64,000 nt of DNA from Vreelandella subglaciescola. Its GTDB lineage: Bacteria; Pseudomonadota; Gammaproteobacteria; Pseudomonadales; Halomonadaceae. Every line of letters begins with the position of its first letter. The first letter of the stretch is position 1. Shown here piece after piece: positions 9,450 through 16,933 of this stretch. Below the pieces are notes generated by a model, which ran no database searches, had not been told where the DNA came from, and saw nothing but the letters and a program-made list of their open reading frames with translations. Where the stretch lies: positions 2,604,001 to 2,668,000 of the forward strand of contig NZ_LT670847.1 of NCBI RefSeq assembly GCF_900142895.1, given 5' to 3'. Made by a program: the position numbers and the translations under genes.

Positions 9450-10807
9450 GGCGCGGTCTCCTCGGCGTTCAGCGGGGCGGGTTGGGTCATCAGCGGGTCG
9501 CTGTCGCGCACGCCCTGGGGGCGAAACACCGGGAACTGGCGCTGCACCCAGCGCAAAGCGAGCACCGCCGGGCTGTCCATCAGCACCTTGGCGGCGGGGT
9601 AGCGCCACAGCAGGCGGTCCATGGCGTCGTTGGGTTCAAAGGCGGTGTCGCCGACGCCGTCGTCGTCCATGTCCCAGCCCAAGTAGTTGCTCCAGTAGTT
9701 GCCGTCCCACGCTTGCGTCCGGGTGGCCACGTACTTGACCTGCTGGCGGTTGTGCAGAAAGGCGTTGCCGGTGACCACGTTGTCTTCGGAGCCGGCGGTG
9801 AGGTGAATACCGATATCGCTGCTTTCAAGGCGGTTGTCTTCAAGGCGGTTGAACTGGGCGTTATACACAAACAGCGCCTTGCCGTCGTTGCCGCTGACGG
9901 TACCGGCTCCCCCCTGCTGGCGAATATCGCTGATGCGATTGCCGCGAATCGTGGAGTGGGTGATGTTGTTCATCAACATGCCGTAGCGCAGGTCGTTCGT
10001 TGAACGGTTGTTGAGCACGGTCAAGCGTTTGGACTGCATCAGCGCGTAGCCGGTGCGGGTGTTGACGGTGACGTTGCCTTCCAGACGATTATCGTGGGCG
10101 TACATATAGTGCACGCCGTAGCGCAGATCCTGCATGCGGTTGCCCTGCAGCAGGGTCTCGCGGCTGGTATCAATGTAGATGCCGTCCCGGGTTTGGCGGA
10201 TGTCGTTGCCGGCTACCCGGACGTTTTCCACGTTGAACAGGTGCACGCCGTTGCCGCGGTCTTGAGAACGCAGCTCGGCGTCGCCGCGGATGACGTTGTC
10301 TTGAATCACCGCGTTGTGCACGCCGTCGAGAAAAATGCCAAACCCCGGCCCCTGCAGGCGCGCATTTTGCACCACGCTGCCGGTGGCCTGGCGGGCGATG
10401 AAAATGCCCGCGTCCATGGCGGTAAGGTCAGCGCCCCAATTTTCCACGCCAACGCCGTCGATCACAGTATCGGGGGCTTCGATGATCACGGCGTGGCCGG
10501 TGCCGCCGCCGTCGATTACCGCGCCGTCTTCGCCGCGCAGCGTAAGCGCGCGGTCGATCACCAAAGGCCCGGGGTAGCGGCCTTTGGGCAATATAACAAG
10601 GTCGCCGCCGGCGGCATTGGCCACCAGCGGCTGTAAGGATTGGCCCGGGCTTGCCGTCCAGTCGGCGGCAAGCAGGGTGCCCGGCCAGAGGCTAAGGCTC
10701 AGCCCCAGACCTAAAGACAATAGAGGCAAACAGGCCGCCGTCAGGGCGGCCTTGAGTGGGGTCATCAATACGGCACCGATAACGGTGCCGCGGTTACGCT
10801 TGGGCAT
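9446..10807 (-). CDS. nosD: NosD, periplasmic copper-site assembly protein
   Basis: Periplasmic beta-helix protein (parallel right-handed repeats, CASH domain) needed to build the CuZ site of N2O reductase. The body shows repeating short segments such as NAVIQDNVIRG, NVRVAGNDIRQ and TLLQGNRMQD, typical of the fold. A hydrophobic signal region precedes LLAADW. The start at 10807 lies 5 bases after the nosZ stop; an in-frame ATG at 10765 (TPLKAAL) would give a more ordinary signal peptide, and neither has a strong ribosome binding site. A perfect hairpin lies between the two candidate starts, so the true start is uncertain. Confidence 0.9.
   Translation of the reverse strand: MPKRNRGTVIGAVLMTPLKAALTAACLPLLSLGLGLSLSLWPGTLLAADWTASPGQSLQPLVANAAGGDLVILPKGRYPGPLVIDRALTLRGEDGAVIDGGGTGHAVIIEAPDTVIDGVGVENWGADLTAMDAGIFIARQATGSVVQNARLQGPGFGIFLDGVHNAVIQDNVIRGDAELRSQDRGNGVHLFNVENVRVAGNDIRQTRDGIYIDTSRETLLQGNRMQDLRYGVHYMYAHDNRLEGNVTVNTRTGYALMQSKRLTVLNNRSTNDLRYGMLMNNITHSTIRGNRISDIRQQGGAGTVSGNDGKALFVYNAQFNRLEDNRLESSDIGIHLTAGSEDNVVTGNAFLHNRQQVKYVATRTQAWDGNYWSNYLGWDMDDDGVGDTAFEPNDAMDRLLWRYPAAKVLMDSPAVLALRWVQRQFPVFRPQGVRDSDPLMTQPAPLNAEETAP
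10771..10790 (-). promoter_or_regulatory. Perfect 8-bp hairpin at the nosZ/nosD boundary
   Basis: CGGCACCG and CGGTGCCG form a perfect 8-bp stem around a 4-nt loop, 23 bases past the nosZ stop on the transcribed (minus) strand. No T-run follows. It may stabilise nosZ mRNA or damp nosD translation. If nosD starts at 10765 the hairpin is fully intergenic. Confidence 0.45.
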
Positions 10808-10812
10808 AGGCG

Positions 10813-12690
10813 TTAGGCCTTTTCCACCAGCATGCGGCCGGTCATTTCCATGTGCATGGCGTGGCAGAACCAGTTGCAGTAGTACCAGTGAACGCCGGGC
10901 TTATTGGCCATGAAGGTGACGCTTGAGGTCTGCTGGGGCGAGATTTCCATCTGCACGCCGTGGTTGACCATGCAGAAGCCGTGGGTCAAATCTTCGACCT
11001 TGTCCATATTGGTGAGCACCACCGTGACTTCGTCGCCCTGTTTGACCTTGAACTCGGTCATGCCGAACTGCGGCGCTACCGAGGTCATGTAAACGCGCAC
11101 CTTGTTGCCGTCGCGGATGACCTTGTTGTCGGCTTCCAGATTGATACCATCGTCTTCGGCCATCTTGCGCGTGCTGGCAAAGAAGGGGTCATCGCGGGAC
11201 CAGATGCGGCTAGGCGTGAGCTGGTCGGCGCGCAGCAGGATACAGTCGTGGGGCTCGGCGTAGGTCGGGCCGTCGTGGACGAGCTTCATCTGCTCGCCGG
11301 AGATATCGATCAGCTGGTCGTTTTCCGGGTGCAGCGGGCCTACCGGCAAGAAGCGGTCCTTGGAGAACTTGGACAGCACCACCAGCCACTTGCCATCGGC
11401 GTCCTTGGACTCGGTCAGGCTGGCGTGGTTGTGCCCCGGCTGGTAGTGAACGTCGAGCTTCTGGCGCAGGTAGTTGACGTCTTCGCCGTTGTACGCGCGA
11501 ATGGCGTCGGCAATGTTCCACTTGGCGATCTGGCTGTCGATGAACAGCGTGGTGTAAGCGTTGCCGCGGCCGTCAAAGGTGGTGTGCAGTGGCCCCAGGC
11601 CCAGCTCGGGTTCGCCGACGACCGCGTCGCGCGGCTCGATAGCGTCGTCGAAAAGCTCCGACAGCTTGTCGATGGCGATGATCGAAACGGTGGGCGAGAG
11701 CTTGCCGGCGGCCATGAAGTACTTGCCGTCGGGTGAGGTGTTGAGGCCGTGGGGGTTTTTGGGCACCGGAATGTAGCGGGTGAACCGGGTGCCGTGGCGG
11801 CCGTTGAGTACCGGCACGTCGGAGTCGCCCAGGGTTTCGTAGTCGCCGGCTTTTACCGCGGCTTCAATGGCCTCAACGTCAAACACCACCACCCAGTCGC
11901 GCTCGGCGCGCATGGTCTCGGGCAGCGTCATGCCCATTTCCGAGTTGTAGCAGGTCGAGGCGACAAAGCGGCCGGTGTAGTCGGCGTCGGTGTTGTCGAG
12001 GTTGCCGTCGACGATCACCTGCCAGGCGACTTCCATGGACTCGGCGTCGATGCCGTTGAACATGGTGGCGTATTTCTCGGGACTTTCCAGATCGCGGCCA
12101 TCGTTGATCTGCGGAATAGGCAGCTCGGCGTTAGCGAACACGTACTTGGTATACGGCACTTTTTGCAGGCGTAAACCGTGAATCGCCTGGACGTTGGGTA
12201 CCGTAATGACTTTATCCGTCTTCATGATGTCGAGACGAATACGCGCCACGCGGGTGTTGGCCTTGTCGTTGATGAACAAGTACTTACCGTCGTAGCTGCC
12301 GTCTTTCATGGAAATGTGCGGGTGGTGGGAGTCGCCGTTGAGAAAGTGCGCGGAGTCGCCCAGCACTTCGCGGGATTCGTTGGTGATGCCCCAGCCGGTG
12401 GCGCTATCGACGTTGAACACCGGAATGCGCATCAGCTCGCGCATGGACGGCACGCCGAGTACGCGGACTTCGCCCGACTGGCCGCCGCTCCAGAAGCCGT
12501 AGTATTCGTCGAGATCCCCCGGGGCGACTTCAATCGCGCTCTTTTCTGCCGCTTGCGCCTGGCGGCTGGTCATCAGCGCGCCGGTGCCGAAACCACTGGC
12601 CAGGCCCGCGCCGGCCACGCCGGTGACCGCGCTGTTGCGCAGAAAGTGGCGGCGGCCAAGGTTTTTCACGTCGTTTTGCTTCTCGCTCAT
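10813..12690 (-). CDS. nosZ: Nitrous oxide reductase NosZ (clade I, Tat-exported)
   Basis: Terminal reductase of denitrification, converting N2O to N2 in the periplasm. A twin-arginine signal (GRRHFLRNS near residues 12-20) marks export of the folded protein and clade I type. The beta-propeller domain supplies CuZ histidines, starting with SHHPH near residue 120. The C-terminal cupredoxin domain has the CuA ligand motif CNWFCHAMHMEM. At 625 residues it is full length with no frameshift. Its start lies 3 bp after the nosR stop, with AAGGAG near the end of nosR. Confidence 0.97.
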   Translation of the reverse strand: MSEKQNDVKNLGRRHFLRNSAVTGVAGAGLASGFGTGALMTSRQAQAAEKSAIEVAPGDLDEYYGFWSGGQSGEVRVLGVPSMRELMRIPVFNVDSATGWGITNESREVLGDSAHFLNGDSHHPHISMKDGSYDGKYLFINDKANTRVARIRLDIMKTDKVITVPNVQAIHGLRLQKVPYTKYVFANAELPIPQINDGRDLESPEKYATMFNGIDAESMEVAWQVIVDGNLDNTDADYTGRFVASTCYNSEMGMTLPETMRAERDWVVVFDVEAIEAAVKAGDYETLGDSDVPVLNGRHGTRFTRYIPVPKNPHGLNTSPDGKYFMAAGKLSPTVSIIAIDKLSELFDDAIEPRDAVVGEPELGLGPLHTTFDGRGNAYTTLFIDSQIAKWNIADAIRAYNGEDVNYLRQKLDVHYQPGHNHASLTESKDADGKWLVVLSKFSKDRFLPVGPLHPENDQLIDISGEQMKLVHDGPTYAEPHDCILLRADQLTPSRIWSRDDPFFASTRKMAEDDGINLEADNKVIRDGNKVRVYMTSVAPQFGMTEFKVKQGDEVTVVLTNMDKVEDLTHGFCMVNHGVQMEISPQQTSSVTFMANKPGVHWYYCNWFCHAMHMEMTGRMLVEKA

Positions 12691-12693
12691 GTC

Positions 12694-14829
12694 TTACTCC
12701 TTTTGCAGGGCGGGAATACGCTCAAGTTTGCTGGTTCCGGCCTTGGGGTCGTGGATGGCAACGGCGGGCCGGTCATCGGCCATGCGCGTTGCCTTTTCCC
12801 GACGTTTGCGCCGCTTCACCATCGGCGGGCAGCGTTGTTCGTCGTGATAGGTAATCTGGCAGTCGAGGCAGTAATGACACTCGTTAGCGTTAATGCGGCC
12901 ATCCGGATGGATCGCGCCGACTTCGCATTCGTGCTCACAGATCTGGCAGGGCGTGCCGCAGCTGCCGCGGTGGCGTTTGAGCCAGTCGAACAGGCGCAGC
13001 CGCGAGGGAATCGCCAGCCCCGCGCCCAGCGGGCACACGTAGCGGCAGTAAAACTTGTGGTTGAACGCCGAGATCACCACCAGCCCCAGGGCGTAGGCGA
13101 CAAACGCCCAGTCGCGCTGGAAACGCAGGGTGATGGCGGTTTTAAACGGCTCGACTTCGGCGTAGCGCTCGGCGGTGCCCAGCGAATGCAGCGACAGCGC
13201 GAACAGCGCCAGCAAAATAATGTACTTGAGCGCCCAGAGGCGTTCGTGGAGGCCGAACGGCACTTCGATCTGCTTGACCTTGAGCTTGCGCGCGGCCTGG
13301 TTGACCAGATCCTGCAGCGCGCCAAACGGGCACAGCCAGCCGCAGAAAACGCCGCGTCCCCAGAGCAGTATCGAGACCGCCACGAACGACCAGAGAATGA
13401 ACATCATCGGGTCGATGAGAAACGACCCCCAGCTGAAGTCGCTCATTAGCGCGTGGGTAAAGGTCAGAATGTTGACCACCGACAGCTGGGCCAGCGCGTA
13501 CCAGCCGATGAACACCAGCGTGTAGAGTTTGAAGCCCAGCCGCAGCGGGTTGAGGATGCGCGGATGGCGCGCCAGCACGTCCTGAAACAGCATTATGCCG
13601 GTGAGCACGATAAGCCCCGCGCCGAGTACGCCGATCTGAAACGCCTTGTCGCGCCAGACCTGCACCCAAATGGCTTCTTCTACCGGCGGCTCCGGGCGTT
13701 CGATGTAGGCCTCGGGAATGGCGTAGTCGGCGTCAAAGCGGGCGAATTCGGTATCCAGCGGGCCGGAGGCGCGGCGCACCAGCAAAGACAGCTGCCAGGG
13801 CGCGCCCGGATCAAAGGCGGCGTCTTCGCGGATGATGAACACGTCGCGCTCGTCAAACGCCGGCGCGCCGTCGATGGCGAAGTCCCGCAGGCGGATGTGG
13901 TCGCTGTCGTGGAAGCTGATCGAGCTGCCGTGCTGGGCAAGTTCCACGCGGTCAAAAATGCCGCCGCGCACGTAGCCCGAGCCCTTGAACGAGTAGTCCC
14001 CGCGACCGGCCAGCGCCACGGCGTGCTCGCCGGGCTCAAGTTCTTCCATCAGCGCGTCATAGCCGTCGTCACCGAGCAGGTTGCGCCCGGCGGTGGGGGC
14101 ATTGAGGTAGGTGTAAAACAGCTCGATAAAGGTCTTGTCCGCCGGCTGCGGGGTGTGCATGTAGTCTTCCGCCGGGGTGCCGGCAAAGGCGGCGTCCACT
14201 TCGCCGTGGGTGAGGTGTAGCCGGCGAATCGTGCCGTCGCCGGTAAGTGTCTGCCAGTCGGCCGGCGTATAAATACCTTCCAGCACTCTGGCCGGGGGCG
14301 TGGCTGAGGGGTCGGCAATCAGCCCCTGCTCGGCGGCGACTCGGCGAGACGCGCGCATGATGGTATCGCCGGCGACAATCACCGTCACCGTTGCGCCGGA
14401 AACGGCATCAAGCTCACTACCCACCTTAAGGTGATCGTTGACGTGAGCGCCGACGTGCTTGTCGGCAAAGTTTTCGAGCTTTTCTTCGGGAATGCCCACC
14501 AGCATGATCGGTTCGGAGTGGCCGAGCACGTCGGTCTGGGTAATTTTGCCGTCGGTATCAATGCCCAGCAGCAAATTGATGGGCTTGCCCGAATAGGCGG
14601 GAATCGGGGCTACGTCAACGCTTTTGAAGGCGTAGCCAAGCAGGGTGTCATCCTGCATCACGCGGCTGACAGGCCACTCGGAATCGGCCGGTTCCAGCCG
14701 GTTGGCCGAGGGAAAGCCCTCCCCGAGATCCGCCAGCTCCATGGCGTGAGTGGCGCTTGCCATGAGCACAAGGCTCAGGGTCAGCAGCCAAAAACAGACG
14801 GCATGCAGCCGGCGGGCGGGGTGGTGCAT
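12694..14829 (-). CDS. nosR: NosR, membrane flavo-iron-sulfur protein for N2O reduction
   Basis: Polytopic membrane protein that donates electrons to, and is needed for expression or activity of, NosZ. After a signal peptide comes a periplasmic FMN-binding domain with SGAT at residues 144-147 (T147 is the likely covalent flavin site). Several membrane segments follow, with the cysteine motifs CGWLCPFGALQ and CRYVCPLG, then two ferredoxin-type [4Fe-4S] sites (CQICEHECEVG and CHYCLDCQ). The 711 residues match the family. Lies between cyc and nosZ in one leftward unit. Confidence 0.95.
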   Translation of the reverse strand: MHHPARRLHAVCFWLLTLSLVLMASATHAMELADLGEGFPSANRLEPADSEWPVSRVMQDDTLLGYAFKSVDVAPIPAYSGKPINLLLGIDTDGKITQTDVLGHSEPIMLVGIPEEKLENFADKHVGAHVNDHLKVGSELDAVSGATVTVIVAGDTIMRASRRVAAEQGLIADPSATPPARVLEGIYTPADWQTLTGDGTIRRLHLTHGEVDAAFAGTPAEDYMHTPQPADKTFIELFYTYLNAPTAGRNLLGDDGYDALMEELEPGEHAVALAGRGDYSFKGSGYVRGGIFDRVELAQHGSSISFHDSDHIRLRDFAIDGAPAFDERDVFIIREDAAFDPGAPWQLSLLVRRASGPLDTEFARFDADYAIPEAYIERPEPPVEEAIWVQVWRDKAFQIGVLGAGLIVLTGIMLFQDVLARHPRILNPLRLGFKLYTLVFIGWYALAQLSVVNILTFTHALMSDFSWGSFLIDPMMFILWSFVAVSILLWGRGVFCGWLCPFGALQDLVNQAARKLKVKQIEVPFGLHERLWALKYIILLALFALSLHSLGTAERYAEVEPFKTAITLRFQRDWAFVAYALGLVVISAFNHKFYCRYVCPLGAGLAIPSRLRLFDWLKRHRGSCGTPCQICEHECEVGAIHPDGRINANECHYCLDCQITYHDEQRCPPMVKRRKRREKATRMADDRPAVAIHDPKAGTSKLERIPALQKE

Positions 14830-14860
14830 GGAGCGCTCCTCGGCGAGAGGGTCAAGCAGG

Positions 14861-14914
14861 GGTGATAGCCAGAGGTTATAGCCAGAGGTTATAGCCAGGG
14901 GTTATAGCCAGGGG
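14861..14914. repeat. 13-bp tandem repeat between cyc and nosR
   Basis: About four 13-bp units (consensus GGTTATAGCCAGR, first unit GGTGATAGCCAGA) start at 14861, 14874, 14887 and 14900, with a partial fifth unit running into the cyc stop codon at 14915. The repeat fills most of the 85-bp cyc-nosR gap, and its copy number sets the spacing between the genes. Confidence 0.85.
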
Positions 14915-15217
14915 TTATAAAGTCGGTTCGAGCATGTAGTCCACGGCGGCTTTTACTTCGTCATCGGAGAGGCCCGACTGGCCGCCTTTGGCCGGCATGG
15001 CCTGAAAACCGTTGATCGCGTGGTCGTACAGGGTGTCCATGCCCTTTTCCTGACGCTCTTCCCACTGGTCGGCTTTGCCGCGGATCGGCGCGCCGGCCGC
15101 CCCGGTCATGTGGCAGGCCATGCAGGCACTGTTGTAGGTGGCTTCGCCGTCGGCCTGGGCGGCGGTGGCGGTCATGGCGAGCGAGCTTAGCAGCAGAGTG
15201 GCGACAGTTAGCTTCAT
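14915..15217 (-). CDS. Monoheme c5-type cytochrome heading the nos operon
   Basis: Small periplasmic electron carrier (100 residues). A signal peptide ends near AAQA (residues 1-21), followed by the heme c motif CMACH (C32, C35, H36) and a probable axial methionine, M74 in FQAMPAKGG. The overall pattern is that of cytochrome c5/c-555 proteins. Being the first gene of the leftward cyc-nosRZDFYL unit, it probably passes electrons to NosZ or NirS; this is inference. The start has AAGGAAT upstream. Maturation would require the ccm genes at 54920-62094. Confidence 0.88.
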   Translation of the reverse strand: MKLTVATLLLSSLAMTATAAQADGEATYNSACMACHMTGAAGAPIRGKADQWEERQEKGMDTLYDHAINGFQAMPAKGGQSGLSDDEVKAAVDYMLEPTL

Positions 15218-15352
15218 AACAAATATTCCTTATGCATCTTTTGGGGTGATGAAACCGTCACGGCAGCGATCGTGGGATTATCTGGTGAACTCAGTATCTG
15301 GTGAAGCAGACGGTAAGCCCAGCCTAGGCAACGCCGTGGAGTTATTGTCAAA

Positions 15353-15364
15353 TCTGGTGTATGG
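15353..15364 (+). repeat. IS256-family left inverted repeat
   Basis: TCTGGTGTATGG, the exact reverse complement of the right end. Two further ATCTGGTGAA copies occur just outside the element, at 15280-15289 and 15296-15305. Confidence 0.85.
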
Positions 15365-15367
15365 GCA

Positions 15368-16618
15368 TCAGGCAACGTTCCCGTCTGATTGATCCTCCAC
15401 TGCTTCTCCGTCCTGGAACTCGACGTTGTTAACGACCAGTTCCAGGAGCTGAAATCCCTTAATGCGTTTCCACCGTTTCTGGGCGGTTTGCATCAACTTG
15501 AATACCATCGCTAAGGTGGTGTCTCTGGACCCACAGCCCCGGCTTTTCTTCGTCCTTAGCCGCACCGTGGCAAAGGTCGACTCAATCGGGTTGGTGGTGC
15601 GCAGATGAATCCAATGCACCGCCGGAAAATCGTAAAAGGCCAGTAACTCCTCCCGATCTTTTTTAAGGCACCCCATGGCCTTCGGGTACTTGTCCTGGAA
15701 ACGCTTCAGTGCGCTGTCAAACGCCGTGTGGGCGGCGTCCCGGGTCTCGGCCAGGTAGATCTCATGCAAAGCCGACTTGACCTTGGGTTGCAGGGCCTTG
15801 GGAAGCTTATCGAGCACATTGGCCGTCTTATGCACCCAGCACCGCTGGTGCCGGGTCTCTGGGTAGGCCTTGGTCAGGGCCTTCCAAAAGCCCAAGGCAC
15901 CGTCGCCCACAGCCAGCTTCGGGGCGACCCCCAAATGCTGGCTCTTCAGGCTCTCAAGCAGTTCCAGCCAACTCGCCTCGGACTCCCGGTGTCCGTCCTC
16001 AACAGCGACCAGTTCCTTGTGGCCATGCTCGGTGACACCGACGATGACCAGCAAGCACAGCTTGTTGTCCATACGCACGTTGCTGTAAACGCCGTCGGCC
16101 CACCAGTAGACATAGCGCTTCTGGCTCAGATCCCGGCGCTGCCAAGCCTTGTGCTCGTCCTGCCACCGGGCCTTCAAGCGGGAGACCGTATTGGCGGATA
16201 AACCTTTGGCCTGATCGCCCACCAAGGCGCTCAGGGCTTCCTGAAAGTCTCCGGACGAGACGCCTCGCAGGTAGAGCCAGGGGATCAGCTCATCCAGACT
16301 CTTGGCCCGCTTCAGGTACGGCGGCAATAACGTGCTATTGAAACGGATGCCGGTCCCGCTGCGGTCCCGGACCTTGGGTACTTGCACTTCGACATCGCCA
16401 ACACCGGTCTGGACGTGACGCTGAGGCAGGTGGCCATTGCGAACCACAGCCTGACGACCGTCCGGTGCCTTACGATCCGCATACTGCTCAAGCAGCGCTG
16501 CCAGCTCGGCATCCACAGCCTCAGCAATTAGCTTGCGGGCCCCATTACGGATCGTTTCGTGCAATAGATCCTGTTCCAACTCTGGTTGTGAAAGAGCGTG
16601 CAGGGTAGACTTTGACAT
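15368..16618 (-). CDS. IS256-family (mutator-type) transposase
   Basis: Intact 416-residue DDE transposase. The catalytic residues appear to be D175 (in YWWADGVYSN), D239 (in AVGDGALGFW) and E346 (in NPIESTFATVR). HQRCWVHKTANVLDKLP near residue 257 is the family's C/H motif between the second D and the E. No frameshift or stop interrupts it, so the element may be active. The ATG at 16618 has GAGGAA 10 bases upstream, inside a large hairpin that could restrict translation. Confidence 0.95.
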   Translation of the reverse strand: MSKSTLHALSQPELEQDLLHETIRNGARKLIAEAVDAELAALLEQYADRKAPDGRQAVVRNGHLPQRHVQTGVGDVEVQVPKVRDRSGTGIRFNSTLLPPYLKRAKSLDELIPWLYLRGVSSGDFQEALSALVGDQAKGLSANTVSRLKARWQDEHKAWQRRDLSQKRYVYWWADGVYSNVRMDNKLCLLVIVGVTEHGHKELVAVEDGHRESEASWLELLESLKSQHLGVAPKLAVGDGALGFWKALTKAYPETRHQRCWVHKTANVLDKLPKALQPKVKSALHEIYLAETRDAAHTAFDSALKRFQDKYPKAMGCLKKDREELLAFYDFPAVHWIHLRTTNPIESTFATVRLRTKKSRGCGSRDTTLAMVFKLMQTAQKRWKRIKGFQLLELVVNNVEFQDGEAVEDQSDGNVA

Positions 16619-16674
16619 GGCGTATCATTCCTCTGTTGGTTGTGATCTGGCGAGATCAACCAACAGGATACGCC
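16619..16674 (-). promoter_or_regulatory. Large two-part hairpin spanning the transposase ribosome binding site
   Basis: Outer arms GGCGTATC (16619-16626) and GATACGCC (16667-16674) enclose inner arms of 14 bp (CTGTTGGTTG..ATCT and AGATCAACCAACAG, with a 2-nt bulge). The ribosome binding site GAGGAA falls in the asymmetric internal loop next to the inner stem. Long transcripts entering from outside would fold this leader. IS elements commonly use such structure to limit translation from read-through RNA. Confidence 0.6.
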
Positions 16675-16691
16675 ACCTCTTCAGCCTGCTT

Positions 16692-16703
16692 CCATACACC
16701 AGA
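16692..16703 (+). repeat. IS256-family right inverted repeat
   Basis: CCATACACCAGA, exact reverse complement of the 12-bp left end at 15353-15364. Confidence 0.85.
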
Positions 16704-16738
16704 AATCACCATAGCTCGCAACGCCGTCGGGGTAAACG

Positions 16739-16777
16739 TTGACGTGGATCACTTTTGCGGCTGATTACCCCTATAAG
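16739..16777 (+). promoter_or_regulatory. FNR/ANR-type box and -10 element of hemN
   Basis: TTGAC-GTGG-ATCAC at 16739-16752 matches the FNR consensus TTGAT-N4-ATCAA in 8 of 10 positions. TATAAG at 16772-16777 lies where a -10 element should be for a class II FNR promoter (box centred about 40 bp before the predicted start near 16785). This fits oxygen-limited induction of hemN. The box is 36 bp from the right end of the IS. Confidence 0.75.
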
Positions 16778-16780
16778 CTG

Positions 16781-16809
16781 GCGGGCTTACTCCCAAGGAG
16801 GTAGCCCGC
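16781..16809 (+). promoter_or_regulatory. Hairpin in the hemN leader with SD-like sequence in its loop
   Basis: GCGGGCTTAC (16781-16790) pairs with GTAGCCCGC (16801-16809), one base bulged. A consensus AAGGAGGT (16795-16802) runs through the loop into the right arm, though no good reading frame follows it. A second AAGGAGG occurs near 16868. The hemN leader from the predicted start is about 150 nt. The role is unknown. Confidence 0.4.
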
Positions 16810-16933
16810 AGGCTGCGTGGCATTCGGTCGCACAGGCTGCGCCGCTCACGGCTGATATATTTTGGGCAAAGGAGGCAGGCGCACGGCATGTGCTGACGCC
16901 GCGCAACGCAGAGACGAAAAGGGCCTTGATGCT

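Larger units (their letters stand above)
15353..16703 (-). mobile_element. IS256-family insertion sequence, complete (~1.35 kb)
   Basis: Bounded by perfect 12-bp inverted ends, TCTGGTGTATGG at 15353-15364 and its complement at 16692-16703, enclosing one intact transposase. No 8-9 bp target duplication is seen: the left flank ends ATTGTCAAA and the right begins AATCACCAT. A 10-bp direct repeat (GCAACGCCGT at 15328-15337 and 16718-16727) lies about 15 bp outside each end, but it is not at the position of a normal target duplication. The element sits between cyc (leftward) and hemN (rightward). Confidence 0.9.

Noticed and set aside
12178..13449. 423-codon + strand frame antisense to nosZ and nosR
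   Set aside because: It crosses the nosZ-nosR boundary on the opposite strand and has no motif.
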